From assembly GCF_003368325.1 (NCBI RefSeq), contig NZ_CP031467.1:1-64000 (forward strand): 64,000 nucleotides of DNA, written 5' to 3'. Source of the stretch: Paraburkholderia caffeinilytica (GTDB taxonomy: Bacteria; Pseudomonadota; Gammaproteobacteria; Burkholderiales; Burkholderiaceae). Below, one piece after another: positions 1-8,886 of the stretch (position 1 is the stretch's first letter; the number at the start of each line of letters is the position of its first letter). A model generated the notes under the pieces. The model was not told the DNA's origin. It saw only the letters and a program-made list of their open reading frames with translations, and ran no database searches. Made by a program: the position numbers and the translations under genes.

Positions 1-56
1 GCATGGGCGGCAGCGCGTGCGCTGCCGCCGCCACGAACCAGAAACAGGGGGCGCCG

Positions 57-338
57 GTGTCTGATGTCACGCAGGAGTCCTGGAAAGGACATGCGATCCG
101 CATCCGCACGATTCCCGTGCGACAGATCCTGACACGCATGTCCGCACCGGACGGCTATATCGCGATCGTCCGGATCGACCGGAACGACGAGGTGTTAGCC
201 GACTGGCATCTGCCGCGCTTCAGCGAACGCTGGACGAGCGCGGCCGAAGCGCAGCGCGATGCGGTCGAGTACGCGGTGAAACTGATCGATCGCGGGGTGC
301 CTGGAGCAATCGAAGCTCAGGGCGCGCTCGCTACCTGA
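57..338 (+). CDS. small hypothetical protein upstream of Hsp20
   Basis: About 93 residues from a GTG start at 57, which follows an AGGGGG Shine-Dalgarno-like run about 5 bases upstream. The open frame continues back to an ATG at 3, but that extension is Ala-rich and low in information. The body is a compact soluble domain with alternating hydrophobic strands (IRIRTIPV, YIAIVRID, VLADWHLPRF) and a C-terminal helix. It resembles the small stand-alone domain proteins often found beside stress genes in Burkholderia (I think the DUF6566 type, from memory). It lies 50 bp upstream of Hsp20 on the same strand, so the two could be co-transcribed. No function is assigned. Confidence 0.6.
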   Translation: MSDVTQESWKGHAIRIRTIPVRQILTRMSAPDGYIAIVRIDRNDEVLADWHLPRFSERWTSAAEAQRDAVEYAVKLIDRGVPGAIEAQGALAT

Positions 339-388
339 TGCGCTGGCCGTCACGCTCAAAACAGATTGAAGCTGAATCGGAGGACGCT

Positions 389-952
389 ATGAATACCGAT
401 CTGAAAAAGTGGAACCCCTTCAAGTTCCTTCGCGGAGCTGCCCGCAAGTCCGATGCAGAAGGCCCGGAAAGCCCACCGACAAGCGAACAGTGGCGAGCCT
501 CGTGGCCTGACATTCCGCGACTGTTCTCACGCGAACCGTGGCGTGCGGTGGAGGAGTTCTTTCATGACCCGTTTGCAGGCCGTGGCGCGCTCGAACGATG
601 GTTTGGCGACTTCAGTTCATCGCGCTTCCAGCCGCGCATCGATGTCGTCGATGAAGGGCAGGTGCTGCGCGTGACCGCCGAACTGCCCGGAATGGAGCGC
701 GAAGACCTGAATGTGAGCGTCGAGGACGGGGCGATCGTGCTGCGCGGCGAGAAAAAGCAGGATGTGCGCAGCGAGGAAAACGGCTGCTACCGGCTGGAGC
801 GCGCCCATGGAAGCTTCATGCGCACGATCCCGATGCCGGAAAACGCCGACCCCAATCATGCCTTGGCAAAGTTTGACAACGGTGTACTCACGTTGACCGT
901 GCCAAAATCCGAGCCGGCGCGATCCGCGAGTCGCACGATCGATATCGGCTAG
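389..952 (+). CDS. Hsp20/alpha-crystallin small heat-shock protein
   Basis: 187 residues. The start at 389 is set by GGAGG at 379-383; the frame is open back to 338 but without a better site. An N-terminal arm with WNPFKF and many charged residues is followed by the alpha-crystallin beta-sandwich from about residue 80 (ELPGMEREDLNV, IVLRGEKKQ) to the family's closing G-V-L-T-L-T-V-P-K strand. A short C-terminal tail ends in an I-D-I motif of the I-x-I type used for oligomer contacts. Members are ATP-independent holdases in the cytoplasm. Length is normal for the family. No clear RpoH promoter could be assigned. The neighbour upstream is a small unknown protein; tRNA-Lys follows 50 bp downstream. 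Confidence 0.93.
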   Translation: MNTDLKKWNPFKFLRGAARKSDAEGPESPPTSEQWRASWPDIPRLFSREPWRAVEEFFHDPFAGRGALERWFGDFSSSRFQPRIDVVDEGQVLRVTAELPGMEREDLNVSVEDGAIVLRGEKKQDVRSEENGCYRLERAHGSFMRTIPMPENADPNHALAKFDNGVLTLTVPKSEPARSASRTIDIG

Positions 953-1001
953 GGCAGGCACGCAAGAAGTGCCATGATGGCGGGCGGATATCGGGCGAGC
1001 C

Positions 1002-1074
1002 GGGCCGTTAGCTCAGCTGGTAGAGCAGCGGACTTTTAATCCGTTGGTCACTGGTTCGACTCCAGTACGGCCCA
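1002..1074 (+). tRNA. tRNA-Lys (anticodon TTT)
   Basis: All arms fold: acceptor GGGCCGT (1002-1008) pairs with ACGGCCC (1067-1073), the D-stem is GCTC/GAGC, the anticodon loop is CTTTTAA with TTT at 1035-1037, and the T-arm is ACTGG-TTCGACT-CCAGT. Discriminator A is at 1074. The bases after it are CATCCA, so the 3' CCA is not encoded directly. The integrase 260 bp downstream makes this tRNA the likely integration site of a past element. Confidence 0.95.
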
Positions 1075-1335
1075 CATCCAACTGCATATGCCGACGCCAC
1101 TCGACAAATGTACTCCGAGCCTCTGATTGGCTGCGGGGATCGGCTAGAAGCATGCCGTCACCGATATACAGCGCCGCAAGGGCTTGTCAGGAAGGGCCAC
1201 GCCCGCGCCCGGCGTGCTGTTTTCGTGGGCCGACCGCGTGACGGCAAGCGAACGAAACGGGTAAGCTTCCAGTCGATTCTGGACAGATAACCGCTATTAT
1301 CAGTCCATAGTCGAATTTGATCTAAACTGCTGATC

Positions 1336-3027
1336 ATGAAAACGCGCGAGACCCTTCCCGTCGACGACAACGGGCCCGACTTCCCGGGCGAAGCCGAACT
1401 CGCCACACTGCGCGGCTGGTACGCCGGCCTGGACGCGCGGACCGCCGTTGCCCGCTATCTGGGCGACCGCCGGGCGGTCGGAGCGTCGTCGCGTGGCATG
1501 CTCGGCCGGATTCGCCGGCAGCTCATCGCGTACGCACAGGCCCGCCACCGCGCAGACCTGGCGGCCGCGTTCGTCGATTACCCGACGCGTGCGGCGGCCG
1601 ACGGCGTGGCCCGCGCGATCGAGGTTCTCCGCAATCTACCGGCGCCCGCGCCACTGATCACCGACGCGGTCGACCTGTGGCTGCCGCCGCGCATTGTCGA
1701 GGCGCTGCATGCACATGGGCTTCGGACGCTGGCCGACCTGACCGTGCGGATTCCGCGGCGGCGTCGCTGGTGGTCCGCGATCGCCGGACTCGGCGTCGCC
1801 AGCGCTCGCCGCATCGAGGCGTTCTTCGCCGCCCATCCGTCCCTGACCGAACGCGCACGGGCATTGATCGTCGCAGCACCGTCCGGCGGCATCATGCCGT
1901 GGGAACAGCTGCGCGTGCCGCATGAGGTCGACGGTTCGCGCGGCCAGTTCCGCGCGCCGCGAACCGCCTGCCTGCTGAATGCGCCCAACGACTACGAGGC
2001 GATCCAGTCCTGGCTGTCGCTGCACGAGTCGACCGCCACGCAGCGCGCGTACCGAAAAGAGGCCGAACGCCTAGTCCTGTGGGCGATCGTCGAGCGCGGC
2101 CGCGCGCTGTCGTCGTTGACGACCGACGACGCGATCGCCTATCGCGGTTTCCTGCGGCGGCCGACGCCACGCGAGCGCTGGGTCGGACCATCACGGCCGC
2201 GGCACAGTATCGAATGGCGGCCGTTCACCGGTCCGCTGTCCGCCCGCTCGGCAGCGTACGCGCTAAACGTGCTGTCGGCGTTGTTTCGCTGGCTGGTCGA
2301 GCAGCACTACGTGCTCGCGAATCCGTTCGCCGGCGTCAAGATCAAGAGCCACGCGCAGCGTGCGGGACTGGACGTGTCCCGGGGATTCACCGAGGGCGAG
2401 TGGTTGTTGATCCGCGCACTCGCCGACGGCCTCGAATGGTCGTACAGCTGGAGCGTGCCGGCCGCGCAGCGCCTCCGCTTCCTGCTGGACTTCGGCTACG
2501 CGACCGGCTTGCGCGCGAGCGAACTGGTCGGCGCGACGCTCGGCCACATCCGCCGCGACGAGCACGGCGATCACTGGCTGCACGTACTCGGCAAAGGTGG
2601 CAAGCTCGGCAAGGTGACCCTGCCGTCGCTCGCTCGGACCGCGCTGGATCAGTATCTCGTGCAGCGCGGGCTGCCGGTCACGCCGACACGCTGGAGCCCG
2701 GCGACGCCGCTCGTCGCGAGCCTTGAGGAAGATGGCGCGGGCATCGAACCCAGACGGCTCTGGCGCGTGCTGCGACGGTTCTTCGTGCTGGTGGCCGATG
2801 CAATCCAGGATGATCGGCCGGCGATCGCCGAAAAGCTGCGCCGCGCGAGCCCGCACTGGATGCGCCACACGCATGCGTCGCACGCGCTGGCCCGAGGCGC
2901 CGAATTGATCATGGTGCGCGATAATCTGCGCCATTCGTCGATCTCGACAACGTCGACCTATCTGCATAGCGACGAAGTACAGCGAGCACGGCAGTTCGAT
3001 CAGGCATTCGGGGTGCGTAAGACCTGA
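1336..3027 (+). CDS. tyrosine recombinase / phage-type integrase
   Basis: 563 residues. The N-terminal 200 residues resemble the Burkholderia phage-integrase N-terminal region (helical, helix-hairpin-like, Arg-rich). A SAM-like core-binding domain follows at about 210-330, then a catalytic domain at about 350-563. Visible catalytic elements are the first Arg in ATGLRASEL, the beta-hairpin Lys in LGKGGKLGKV, H-x-x-R in HWMRHTHASHAL, the second His in LRHSSISTT and the nucleophilic Tyr in STYLHSDE. It should catalyse site-specific strand exchange. Its place just after a tRNA is typical for island integrases. No strong Shine-Dalgarno is seen before the ATG. No matching att repeat was found by eye in the next few kilobases. 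Confidence 0.92.
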   Translation: MKTRETLPVDDNGPDFPGEAELATLRGWYAGLDARTAVARYLGDRRAVGASSRGMLGRIRRQLIAYAQARHRADLAAAFVDYPTRAAADGVARAIEVLRNLPAPAPLITDAVDLWLPPRIVEALHAHGLRTLADLTVRIPRRRRWWSAIAGLGVASARRIEAFFAAHPSLTERARALIVAAPSGGIMPWEQLRVPHEVDGSRGQFRAPRTACLLNAPNDYEAIQSWLSLHESTATQRAYRKEAERLVLWAIVERGRALSSLTTDDAIAYRGFLRRPTPRERWVGPSRPRHSIEWRPFTGPLSARSAAYALNVLSALFRWLVEQHYVLANPFAGVKIKSHAQRAGLDVSRGFTEGEWLLIRALADGLEWSYSWSVPAAQRLRFLLDFGYATGLRASELVGATLGHIRRDEHGDHWLHVLGKGGKLGKVTLPSLARTALDQYLVQRGLPVTPTRWSPATPLVASLEEDGAGIEPRRLWRVLRRFFVLVADAIQDDRPAIAEKLRRASPHWMRHTHASHALARGAELIMVRDNLRHSSISTTSTYLHSDEVQRARQFDQAFGVRKT

Positions 3028-3086
3028 AGCATAAGCGCACCGACCGTGAACCGGCCAAATGAGACAGGCTTGGGAACGAACGAAAA

Positions 3087-3527
3087 ATGGGCTACGCGAT
3101 TCGAACGTTTCTGATCACGCCGGACGACGGCATCCGAAAGATCGGAGTGACGCGTTACTGGAACATGCTCGGTGCTCCGGACAGTCATCGCCTGCCGGAG
3201 TTTGCAGATCAGCGTGTACACCTCGCAAACCTGACCATTGAACTGGTGGACCGCAAGCCCGTGCAAGTAATCAATCGAGATTTTGTGATTGTCACTTTTG
3301 ATGCGCAGGGCCGTCTCAATGTCGATCAGATCAAGCAGCGCGGTAGCTCGCTGTTTGAAGTCTTCATGGCATCCAACCTGGGCCGTAACGACAAGGAGGG
3401 CACTGCGAAGGTTGTCGATGCGACGGCCCGCTTTACCGTACAAGGCAGTCGATGGACGCCAATACCCGCCTTGATCCAGGCCCTTGACGAGGCAGCACTG
3501 GGATTGCGACGGTGTCCTGGCATTTAG
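3087..3527 (+). CDS. hypothetical protein
   Basis: 146 residues from an ATG at 3087 with no obvious Shine-Dalgarno. There are no membrane segments and no recognised motif. The sequence has even, globular composition with alternating strands (AIRTFLITPDD, IELVDRKPVQVI, FVIVTFDAQG), which supports real coding against the low-complexity overlapping frames. It sits 60 bp after the integrase and may be cargo of the same element. Function unknown. Confidence 0.6.
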   Translation: MGYAIRTFLITPDDGIRKIGVTRYWNMLGAPDSHRLPEFADQRVHLANLTIELVDRKPVQVINRDFVIVTFDAQGRLNVDQIKQRGSSLFEVFMASNLGRNDKEGTAKVVDATARFTVQGSRWTPIPALIQALDEAALGLRRCPGI

Positions 3528-3555
3528 GCGGCCAGGCAATTATGGCGATCTAAAT

Positions 3556-3590
3556 ATAAGCCGACCGCATTTCATAACTTCAAGGCTTAT
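3556..3590. repeat. inverted repeat at the MFS truncation edge
   Basis: ATAAGCC (3556-3562) and GGCTTAT (3584-3590) are perfect inverted 7-mers around a 21-base loop. They lie in the AT-richer gap between the hypothetical gene and the truncated transporter. This could be a weak transcription end or part of an element boundary; it has no T-tract. Confidence 0.35.
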
Positions 3591-3610
3591 GATAGAAAAT
3601 TGCGCTTACC

Positions 3611-4528
3611 TTGTTCATCCCCCTGATAGCGCGCCTCGTGCAGGGCTTTGCGCAAGGCGGCGAGTTTGGCGCAGCCACCGCGACGCTGCTGGAAACCGGC
3701 TCCGCAAAAGCGCGTGGCTTTCGCGCCAGCTGGCAACTGGCGAGCCAGGGCGCGGCCGCGCTGCTCGGCTCGGGCATGGCTGCGCTGCTCAACTATCACT
3801 TGAGCGGCCCGGAGCTGCTCGATTGGGGATGGCGTGTTCCGTTTCTGGCCGGCACGCTGATCATGCCCGTGGGCGTGTATCTGCGCCGGCATATCGTGGA
3901 CGACGAGCCCGTCAGAACGGAGCACTCGCGTTTCGAACCGGCCCTCGTGCGCAAATGGTTCTTGACCGTCTTCGCGATCATGGGCATGACGGTCGCGACC
4001 TACGTGCTGATGTACTACATCCCGACTTACTCGATTCAGTACCTGAAGATGCCGCCCAAGCTCTCGATGCTGGTCTCGATCGGCGCCGCCTGCGTCTCGC
4101 TGATCATGTGCCCGATCTGGGGCGCGCTGTCGGACCGCATGGGCCGTAGAAAGCCGCTGACCGTCTTCGGACGCGTGGTGCTGATCGCGCTGCTGTACCC
4201 CGCGTTCTGGCTGATGAACCAGTTTCCGACGCTGCCCGTCGTCATCGGCCTGATTATTCTTTTGATGTTCTTCTACACGATGGGGTCGGCGCCCGCCTAT
4301 GCGCTCATGCCGGAGAACTTTCCGAAGCACGTGCGCGCAGGCTATCTGGCAAGCGCGTATGCCGTGGCGGTGTCGGTGTTCGGCGGCACGGCGCAGCTCG
4401 TCGTCGCGTGGCTCATCAAGGCGACGGGCAATACGATGGCGCCGGCGTGGTACATGATCGCGTGCGTCGTCATTTCGCTCGGGGCGGTGTCGATGCTGGA
4501 AGAAACCGGGGGGCGCGATCTGGCCTGA
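3611..4528 (+). pseudogene. 5'-truncated MHS-family MFS transporter
   Basis: The frame begins at a TTG at 3611 and encodes 305 residues corresponding to the C-terminal two thirds of a metabolite:H+ symporter (MHS) of the major facilitator superfamily, whose members are usually about 430 residues. It opens in the helix carrying ARLVQGFAQGGEFGAA, normally about 110-130 residues in, so the first three or four membrane helices and the first signature loop are missing. The later loop motif LSDRMGRRKP is intact, and helices continue to the end with no internal stop. There is no convincing start or Shine-Dalgarno at the truncated end. I infer a gene broken by the rearrangement that placed the integrase region upstream. 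Confidence 0.75.
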
Positions 4529-4593
4529 TTGCGGCTTGATTGTGTTGGGGAGGCCGGCTGGCGTCTGAACCGTCGCGCCTCATCCTGCGCCGT

Positions 4594-5562
4594 TCAGATC
4601 ACGAGACCCGCCTCCGCCAGCGAACGCCGCAACCCCAGCTCCGGATAATTCCGATCGACCGCGGACACGTCGGCGCGGGTCTCCGCAATGATCCAGTCGC
4701 GCACGTCCGCGGCAACCGGCCGCAACGGCCGATTCTCCGGCCACACCAGACAGCAGCGCCGGTTCGTTACGATCAGTTCCTCCTCGGCCGGTAGCAGCGC
4801 GCCCTCGAGGAGCCAATGCGACACCACGTTGAGCCAGCCGAGCGCGACGCCTTGCCCGAGCAGCGCCGCCTGCACGACGATAGCGTAGTCGTTGAAGCTC
4901 AGCATGCTCGCGGCGTGCCGCCCATGCGCCGCAAACGCGGCGAAGCGCTCATGCCAGCCGCGCTCGCCGTCGTCCATCACGATCACCGTATCGCCGTGCG
5001 CGCGGCCCGTTTCGGTCGAGACCGTCTCGTGATAGCGCCGGTTGCACACCGGCAGCAACGTCTCCGGCATCACCAGCACGCTGTTCTCGCCGATCTCGTC
5101 TTCGCGCATGAAGCGCATGCCGAGATCGACATCGACGAGCGGTCCGCCAATGCGCCCTGAGATCAGCTGAAACCTTAAATCGACATTCGGAAACGCCTGG
5201 TTCAGCCGGCTCATGCGCGGCATCAGCCAGTGCGTGGTGAACGCGGTGGACACCGACAGCGACACCGACTCGACCCCCGTCGCGCGCGCCTCGATCTCGC
5301 GTATTGCGCCTTCTATGCCATTGAAGCCTTCGGATATTTTCCGGTAAAGGATCCGGCCGTTCTCAGTCAGCTCGATCCCACCGCGCACGCGCTCGAAAAG
5401 ACGCACGCCGAGATGATCTTCCATGCGCGAGAGCATGCGGCTCACCGCAGGCTGGCTGACATAGAGCTCCTGCGCCGCACGCGTGAAGTTGCCGCAACGC
5501 GCAGCAGCTTCGAACACGAACAGCGCATTGGCGCTCGGCAGTTTTTTGCGAAGGTTAGGCAT
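4594..5562 (-). CDS. LysR-family regulator (GcvA-like)
   Basis: 322 residues. An N-terminal winged helix-turn-helix (residues 6-65; FEAAARCGNFTRAAQELYVS, QPAVSR) is followed by a type-2 periplasmic-fold effector domain. The family usually activates a divergent target operon in response to a small ligand. It is transcribed away from the polyamine-type ABC operon beginning at 5664, with a perfect palindrome at 5602-5615 between the two starts. I therefore infer control of that operon. It ends 65 bp from the MFS remnant, tail to tail. Confidence 0.92.
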   Translation of the reverse strand: MPNLRKKLPSANALFVFEAAARCGNFTRAAQELYVSQPAVSRMLSRMEDHLGVRLFERVRGGIELTENGRILYRKISEGFNGIEGAIREIEARATGVESVSLSVSTAFTTHWLMPRMSRLNQAFPNVDLRFQLISGRIGGPLVDVDLGMRFMREDEIGENSVLVMPETLLPVCNRRYHETVSTETGRAHGDTVIVMDDGERGWHERFAAFAAHGRHAASMLSFNDYAIVVQAALLGQGVALGWLNVVSHWLLEGALLPAEEELIVTNRRCCLVWPENRPLRPVAADVRDWIIAETRADVSAVDRNYPELGLRRSLAEAGLVI

Positions 5563-5601
5563 GACCTGATGTTATGCCTTATCCAACAATTTGGGAATTG
5601 C

Positions 5602-5615
5602 CGTCATTAATGACG
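5602..5615. promoter_or_regulatory. palindrome between LysR and ABC operon
   Basis: CGTCATTAATGACG is a perfect 14-bp palindrome centred in the 101-bp divergent gap, 40 bp from the LysR start and 49 bp from the ATPase start. It contains a T-N-A dyad of the LysR type and is the best candidate operator here. Confidence 0.5.
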
Positions 5616-5663
5616 CGGCCTATATTTTCCCTGACGCAGGCCTCTACAGCGAGACAGGACGCA

Positions 5664-6740
5664 ATGGACGCACGAGCGAAGACAGGTGTTTCGATCCGAT
5701 CGGCAGCAAAACGTTATGGCCCGGTAGTGGCGCTCGACGACGTGTCGCTCGATATCGCGCCGGGCGAATTCGTCTCGCTGCTCGGTCCGTCGGGGTCGGG
5801 CAAGACCACCCTGCTCGGCATCCTCGGCGGCTTCGTGCAGCCGAGTTCAGGTGCGGTCTGGGTCGGCGAGCGCGACATTACATTTGCGCCGCCGCACAAA
5901 CGGGACATCGGCATCGTCTTTCAGAACTACGCGCTCTTTCCGCACATGAGCGTGGGCGAGAACGTCGCGTTTCCGCTGCGCGCGCGGCGTCTGCCGAAAG
6001 CAACGTGGGCGAAGAAGGTCGCCGATGCGCTGGCGATGGTCGAACTCTCGGGCTACGAGAGCCGCGGCATCGGCCAATTGTCGGGCGGCCAGCGCCAGCG
6101 CGTGGCGCTCGCCCGCGCAATGGTCTTCGAGCCGCAACTGATCCTGATGGACGAGCCGCTCTCCGCGCTCGACAAGCAACTGCGCGAGACCATGCAGATC
6201 GAGCTGCGGCGGCTGCATCGCAAGCTCGGCGCGACGATCGTCTATGTGACCCACGATCAGCGCGAGGCGCTCACCATGAGCGACCGCGTGGCCGTGTTGA
6301 AGAACGGCCGGCTCGTGCAGATCGACACCCCCGAGCGCCTCTACGACCGGCCTTGCGACGCGTTCGTGGCGAGCTTCATCGGCGAGGCGACGCTGCTCGC
6401 CGTGACGCGCGCCGGCGACGACGCCGTGCGTCTCGGCGATACGGTTCTGCGCACCGCGCATCCGCTGCCGCGCGGCGACAAGCTGCTGCTCGCGGTGCAG
6501 ACCGAGAAGCTCGTGATCGACGGCGGCGATCGGCACGAGGGCGTGAATCGTCTGTCGTGCCGCGTCACCGAGGTGCTCTATCAGGGCGAAAGCCTGCGCG
6601 TGTTCGCAACGCTCGCCGACGGCACCGCCATCAGCCTCAGGCAGCCCGGCGGCCACGACGCGCGCCGGCGCATTCCCGAGCCGGGCGCGCCCATGAGCGT
6701 CGTTCTCGATCCGCAGGACACGATCGTCGTGCCCGCCTGA
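5664..6740 (+). CDS. polyamine-type ABC transporter ATP-binding protein
   Basis: 358 residues from ATG 5664, chosen because ACAGGA lies 6-9 bases upstream; the frame is open to 5574. Walker A GPSGSGKTT is at 41-49, a Q-loop in VFQNYALFPHMS, signature LSGGQRQRV near 141, Walker B LILMDEP and the switch His in YVTHDQREAL. The C-terminal 110 residues form a TOBE domain, as in PotA-like importers. It energises the two permeases encoded downstream at 8883 and 9788; the binding protein is encoded divergently at 13911. The substrate is probably a polyamine or related amine, inferred from the oxidase and aldehyde dehydrogenase in the same operon. Confidence 0.93.
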   Translation: MDARAKTGVSIRSAAKRYGPVVALDDVSLDIAPGEFVSLLGPSGSGKTTLLGILGGFVQPSSGAVWVGERDITFAPPHKRDIGIVFQNYALFPHMSVGENVAFPLRARRLPKATWAKKVADALAMVELSGYESRGIGQLSGGQRQRVALARAMVFEPQLILMDEPLSALDKQLRETMQIELRRLHRKLGATIVYVTHDQREALTMSDRVAVLKNGRLVQIDTPERLYDRPCDAFVASFIGEATLLAVTRAGDDAVRLGDTVLRTAHPLPRGDKLLLAVQTEKLVIDGGDRHEGVNRLSCRVTEVLYQGESLRVFATLADGTAISLRQPGGHDARRRIPEPGAPMSVVLDPQDTIVVPA

Positions 6741-6830
6741 TTCCCCTCATTTTTTATCCGCCCATGCCTGGGGTATTTCCTCTCCCGCTTTCACAGCAAA
6801 CTTCACAGCACACTGCAAAAGGATGATTTC

Positions 6831-7544
6831 ATGAAGCTCACCGATTTCAAGGTCCTGACGTTCGACGTCGTCGGCACACTCATCGACTTCGAGCGCGGCG
6901 TGCTCGCCTCCGTGCGGCGCCTCGGCGGCCCGGCGGCGAAGGACCTGACCGACGACCAGATCTTCGAACCGTACATGCGCGGCCGCGCGACCCATCCGGG
7001 CCGCTCGAGCCATGAGATGGCCAACGTCTACCTGTCGCTGGCGAAGGAACTCGGTCTGCCCGACGACGCGCAATCGGCCGCCGCCTTCCAGCGCGACGTG
7101 CTCGAATGGCCCGCATTCGCCGACTCGGTCGCCGCGCTCAAGCGTCTGCGCAAACACTTCCGTCTGGTCGCGATGACGAATGCGGACCGCGTCGCGCTGT
7201 CGGCCTATGCTCACACGCTCGGCGATCCGTTCGACGACACGGTCTGCTGCGACGAAACCGGCGTCGCCAAACCCGATCCGCAATTCTTCGCCTACAACCG
7301 CGGCCGTCAGGCGGCATTCGGCTACAAGTTCGGCGAGATCCTGCACACCGCGCAAAGCCAGTACCACGACATCGGCGTCGCCACGCAACTCGGCTATGCA
7401 ACGTGCTGGATCGAGCGCCGCCAGGGCAAGCGAGGCTTCGGCGCGACGCCGGTGCCCGAGGCCGTGACGACGCCGACGTTCACGTTCCCGACGCTCGCCG
7501 CCCTCGCGGATGCGGTCGAAGCCGAAGTGCGTCTCGCCGCCTAA
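6831..7544 (+). CDS. HAD-superfamily hydrolase (haloacid dehalogenase type II-like)
   Basis: 237 residues after an AAAGGATG-type ribosome site. HAD motif I is TFDVVGTLID with nucleophile Asp12, motif II is the Thr of AMTNAD, and motif III is the Lys of GVAKPDPQFF. A helical cap lies at about 15-95. The fold is that of L-2-haloacid dehalogenases, but many such proteins in amine catabolic operons have unknown substrates. It lies between the ATPase and the FAD oxidase with a 4-bp gap to the latter, so it is part of the operon. Actual dehalogenation is not shown by the context. Confidence 0.88.
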   Translation: MKLTDFKVLTFDVVGTLIDFERGVLASVRRLGGPAAKDLTDDQIFEPYMRGRATHPGRSSHEMANVYLSLAKELGLPDDAQSAAAFQRDVLEWPAFADSVAALKRLRKHFRLVAMTNADRVALSAYAHTLGDPFDDTVCCDETGVAKPDPQFFAYNRGRQAAFGYKFGEILHTAQSQYHDIGVATQLGYATCWIERRQGKRGFGATPVPEAVTTPTFTFPTLAALADAVEAEVRLAA

Positions 7545-7548
7545 GCCG

Positions 7549-8886
7549 ATGCTCGCGCCGACGGCACGCCCCTCGCCCCTGCCCGACTCGCTCTGGCAAG
7601 CGCTTGCTGCCGCCTCGCCCGATGCGGGTGCGGCAGTGACTTCCGGCGCGCCGCTCGCGCGCGATCTCGACGTCGAAGTCGCGGTGATCGGCGCGGGCTA
7701 CTCGGGTCTCGCCGCGGCTTACGCGCTGCAAAAACGCGGTGTCGGTTGCGCCTTGCTCGACGCGAACGTGGTCGGCTGGGGCGCGAGCGGGCGCAATGGC
7801 GGCGTGGTTTCGTCGAAATTCAGGTTGTCGTTCCCCACGATCGACCAGCTGCACGGCCTCGATACCGCGAAGCGCATGCACCGGCTCGCGCATGAAGGCG
7901 TGCGGGTCGTCGAATCGCTGGTCGACGAGTTCGGGCTCACGCGAGCCCGCTTCGAGCATACGGGCAGCCTGCGCTGCGCGCATACCGAGCGCGCGCTCGC
8001 GGCAATCTGCGCCGAAGCCGACTGGGTGCGCACGAGGCTCGGCGATACCTCGATGACCGTGCAATCGCGCGCCGAAGTCGAGCGCGAGACGGGCTCGAAG
8101 GGTTTTGTCGGCGGTGTGCTGAGCGCGGATGCGGGCACGATCCTGCCGCTCGAATACGTGCGTGGCCTCGCCCGCGGCCTGACACTGCGCGGCGTGCCGA
8201 TTCACGAATCGACGCCGGTCCTGCAGATGCACCGCGCGCCCGGCGATACGCACGCGACGTTGCGCACGCCAGGCGGCACGGTGCGCGCGAAGCAGGTCGT
8301 CGTCGCGACCAATGCCTACTCGGACCTCACGCCGGCCACCTCGCCCTATCAGCGCGAACTCGTGCCGTTCCGCAGCGCAATGATCGCCACCGAACGCCTG
8401 CCCGCCGAGCTCGACGCGCGCCTGATGGTCGAGCGTCGCAGCTACACCGAAACGCGGCGCATGATGAAGTGGTTCCGCAAGGTGGATGGCCGCATGGTGT
8501 TCGGCGGACGCGACGCGTTCGGCAAGGAAGGACAGATGACCGGCTTCGATGCGCTGCAGCGGGCGATGGTCGCGCTCTTTCCCGATCTCGCGGGCGTGCG
8601 CGTGGCGTATCGCTGGTCGGGCTATGTCGGCATGACGTTCAATTCGCTGCCGCACGTCGGGCGCAGCGACGATGCCACGACCTTTTGTCTGGGGTATAAC
8701 GGAGCAGGTGTCGCGATGGCCAGTCTGCTCGGACAGCATGCCGCCGCGCTCGCCCTCGGCGAGACGCCCGAGCTTTCGCTGCTCGGCGCACCGGGTCTGC
8801 GGCCTGTGCCTTTTCATACGCTGCGCGCGCCGGGTGTGAGGTTCGTCGCCGCGTGGTATCAGTTTCTCGACGCCGTAGGTGCATGA
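7549..8886 (+). CDS. FAD-dependent amine/amino-acid oxidoreductase (PuuB/DAO type)
   Basis: 445 residues. ATG 7549 follows the previous stop by 4 bp; an upstream in-frame ATG at 7510 lies inside the HAD gene. The dinucleotide-binding GAGYSG is at 48-53, followed by the hallmark WGASGRNGG of the gamma-glutamylputrescine oxidase-like branch of the DAO family. The C-terminal FAD contact is YNGAGVAMASLLG. It should oxidise a primary or secondary amine to an aldehyde or imine, releasing H2O2 or passing electrons on. The aldehyde dehydrogenase at 10616 is the natural next step. Its stop overlaps the next start as ATGA. Confidence 0.9.
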   Translation: MLAPTARPSPLPDSLWQALAAASPDAGAAVTSGAPLARDLDVEVAVIGAGYSGLAAAYALQKRGVGCALLDANVVGWGASGRNGGVVSSKFRLSFPTIDQLHGLDTAKRMHRLAHEGVRVVESLVDEFGLTRARFEHTGSLRCAHTERALAAICAEADWVRTRLGDTSMTVQSRAEVERETGSKGFVGGVLSADAGTILPLEYVRGLARGLTLRGVPIHESTPVLQMHRAPGDTHATLRTPGGTVRAKQVVVATNAYSDLTPATSPYQRELVPFRSAMIATERLPAELDARLMVERRSYTETRRMMKWFRKVDGRMVFGGRDAFGKEGQMTGFDALQRAMVALFPDLAGVRVAYRWSGYVGMTFNSLPHVGRSDDATTFCLGYNGAGVAMASLLGQHAAALALGETPELSLLGAPGLRPVPFHTLRAPGVRFVAAWYQFLDAVGA

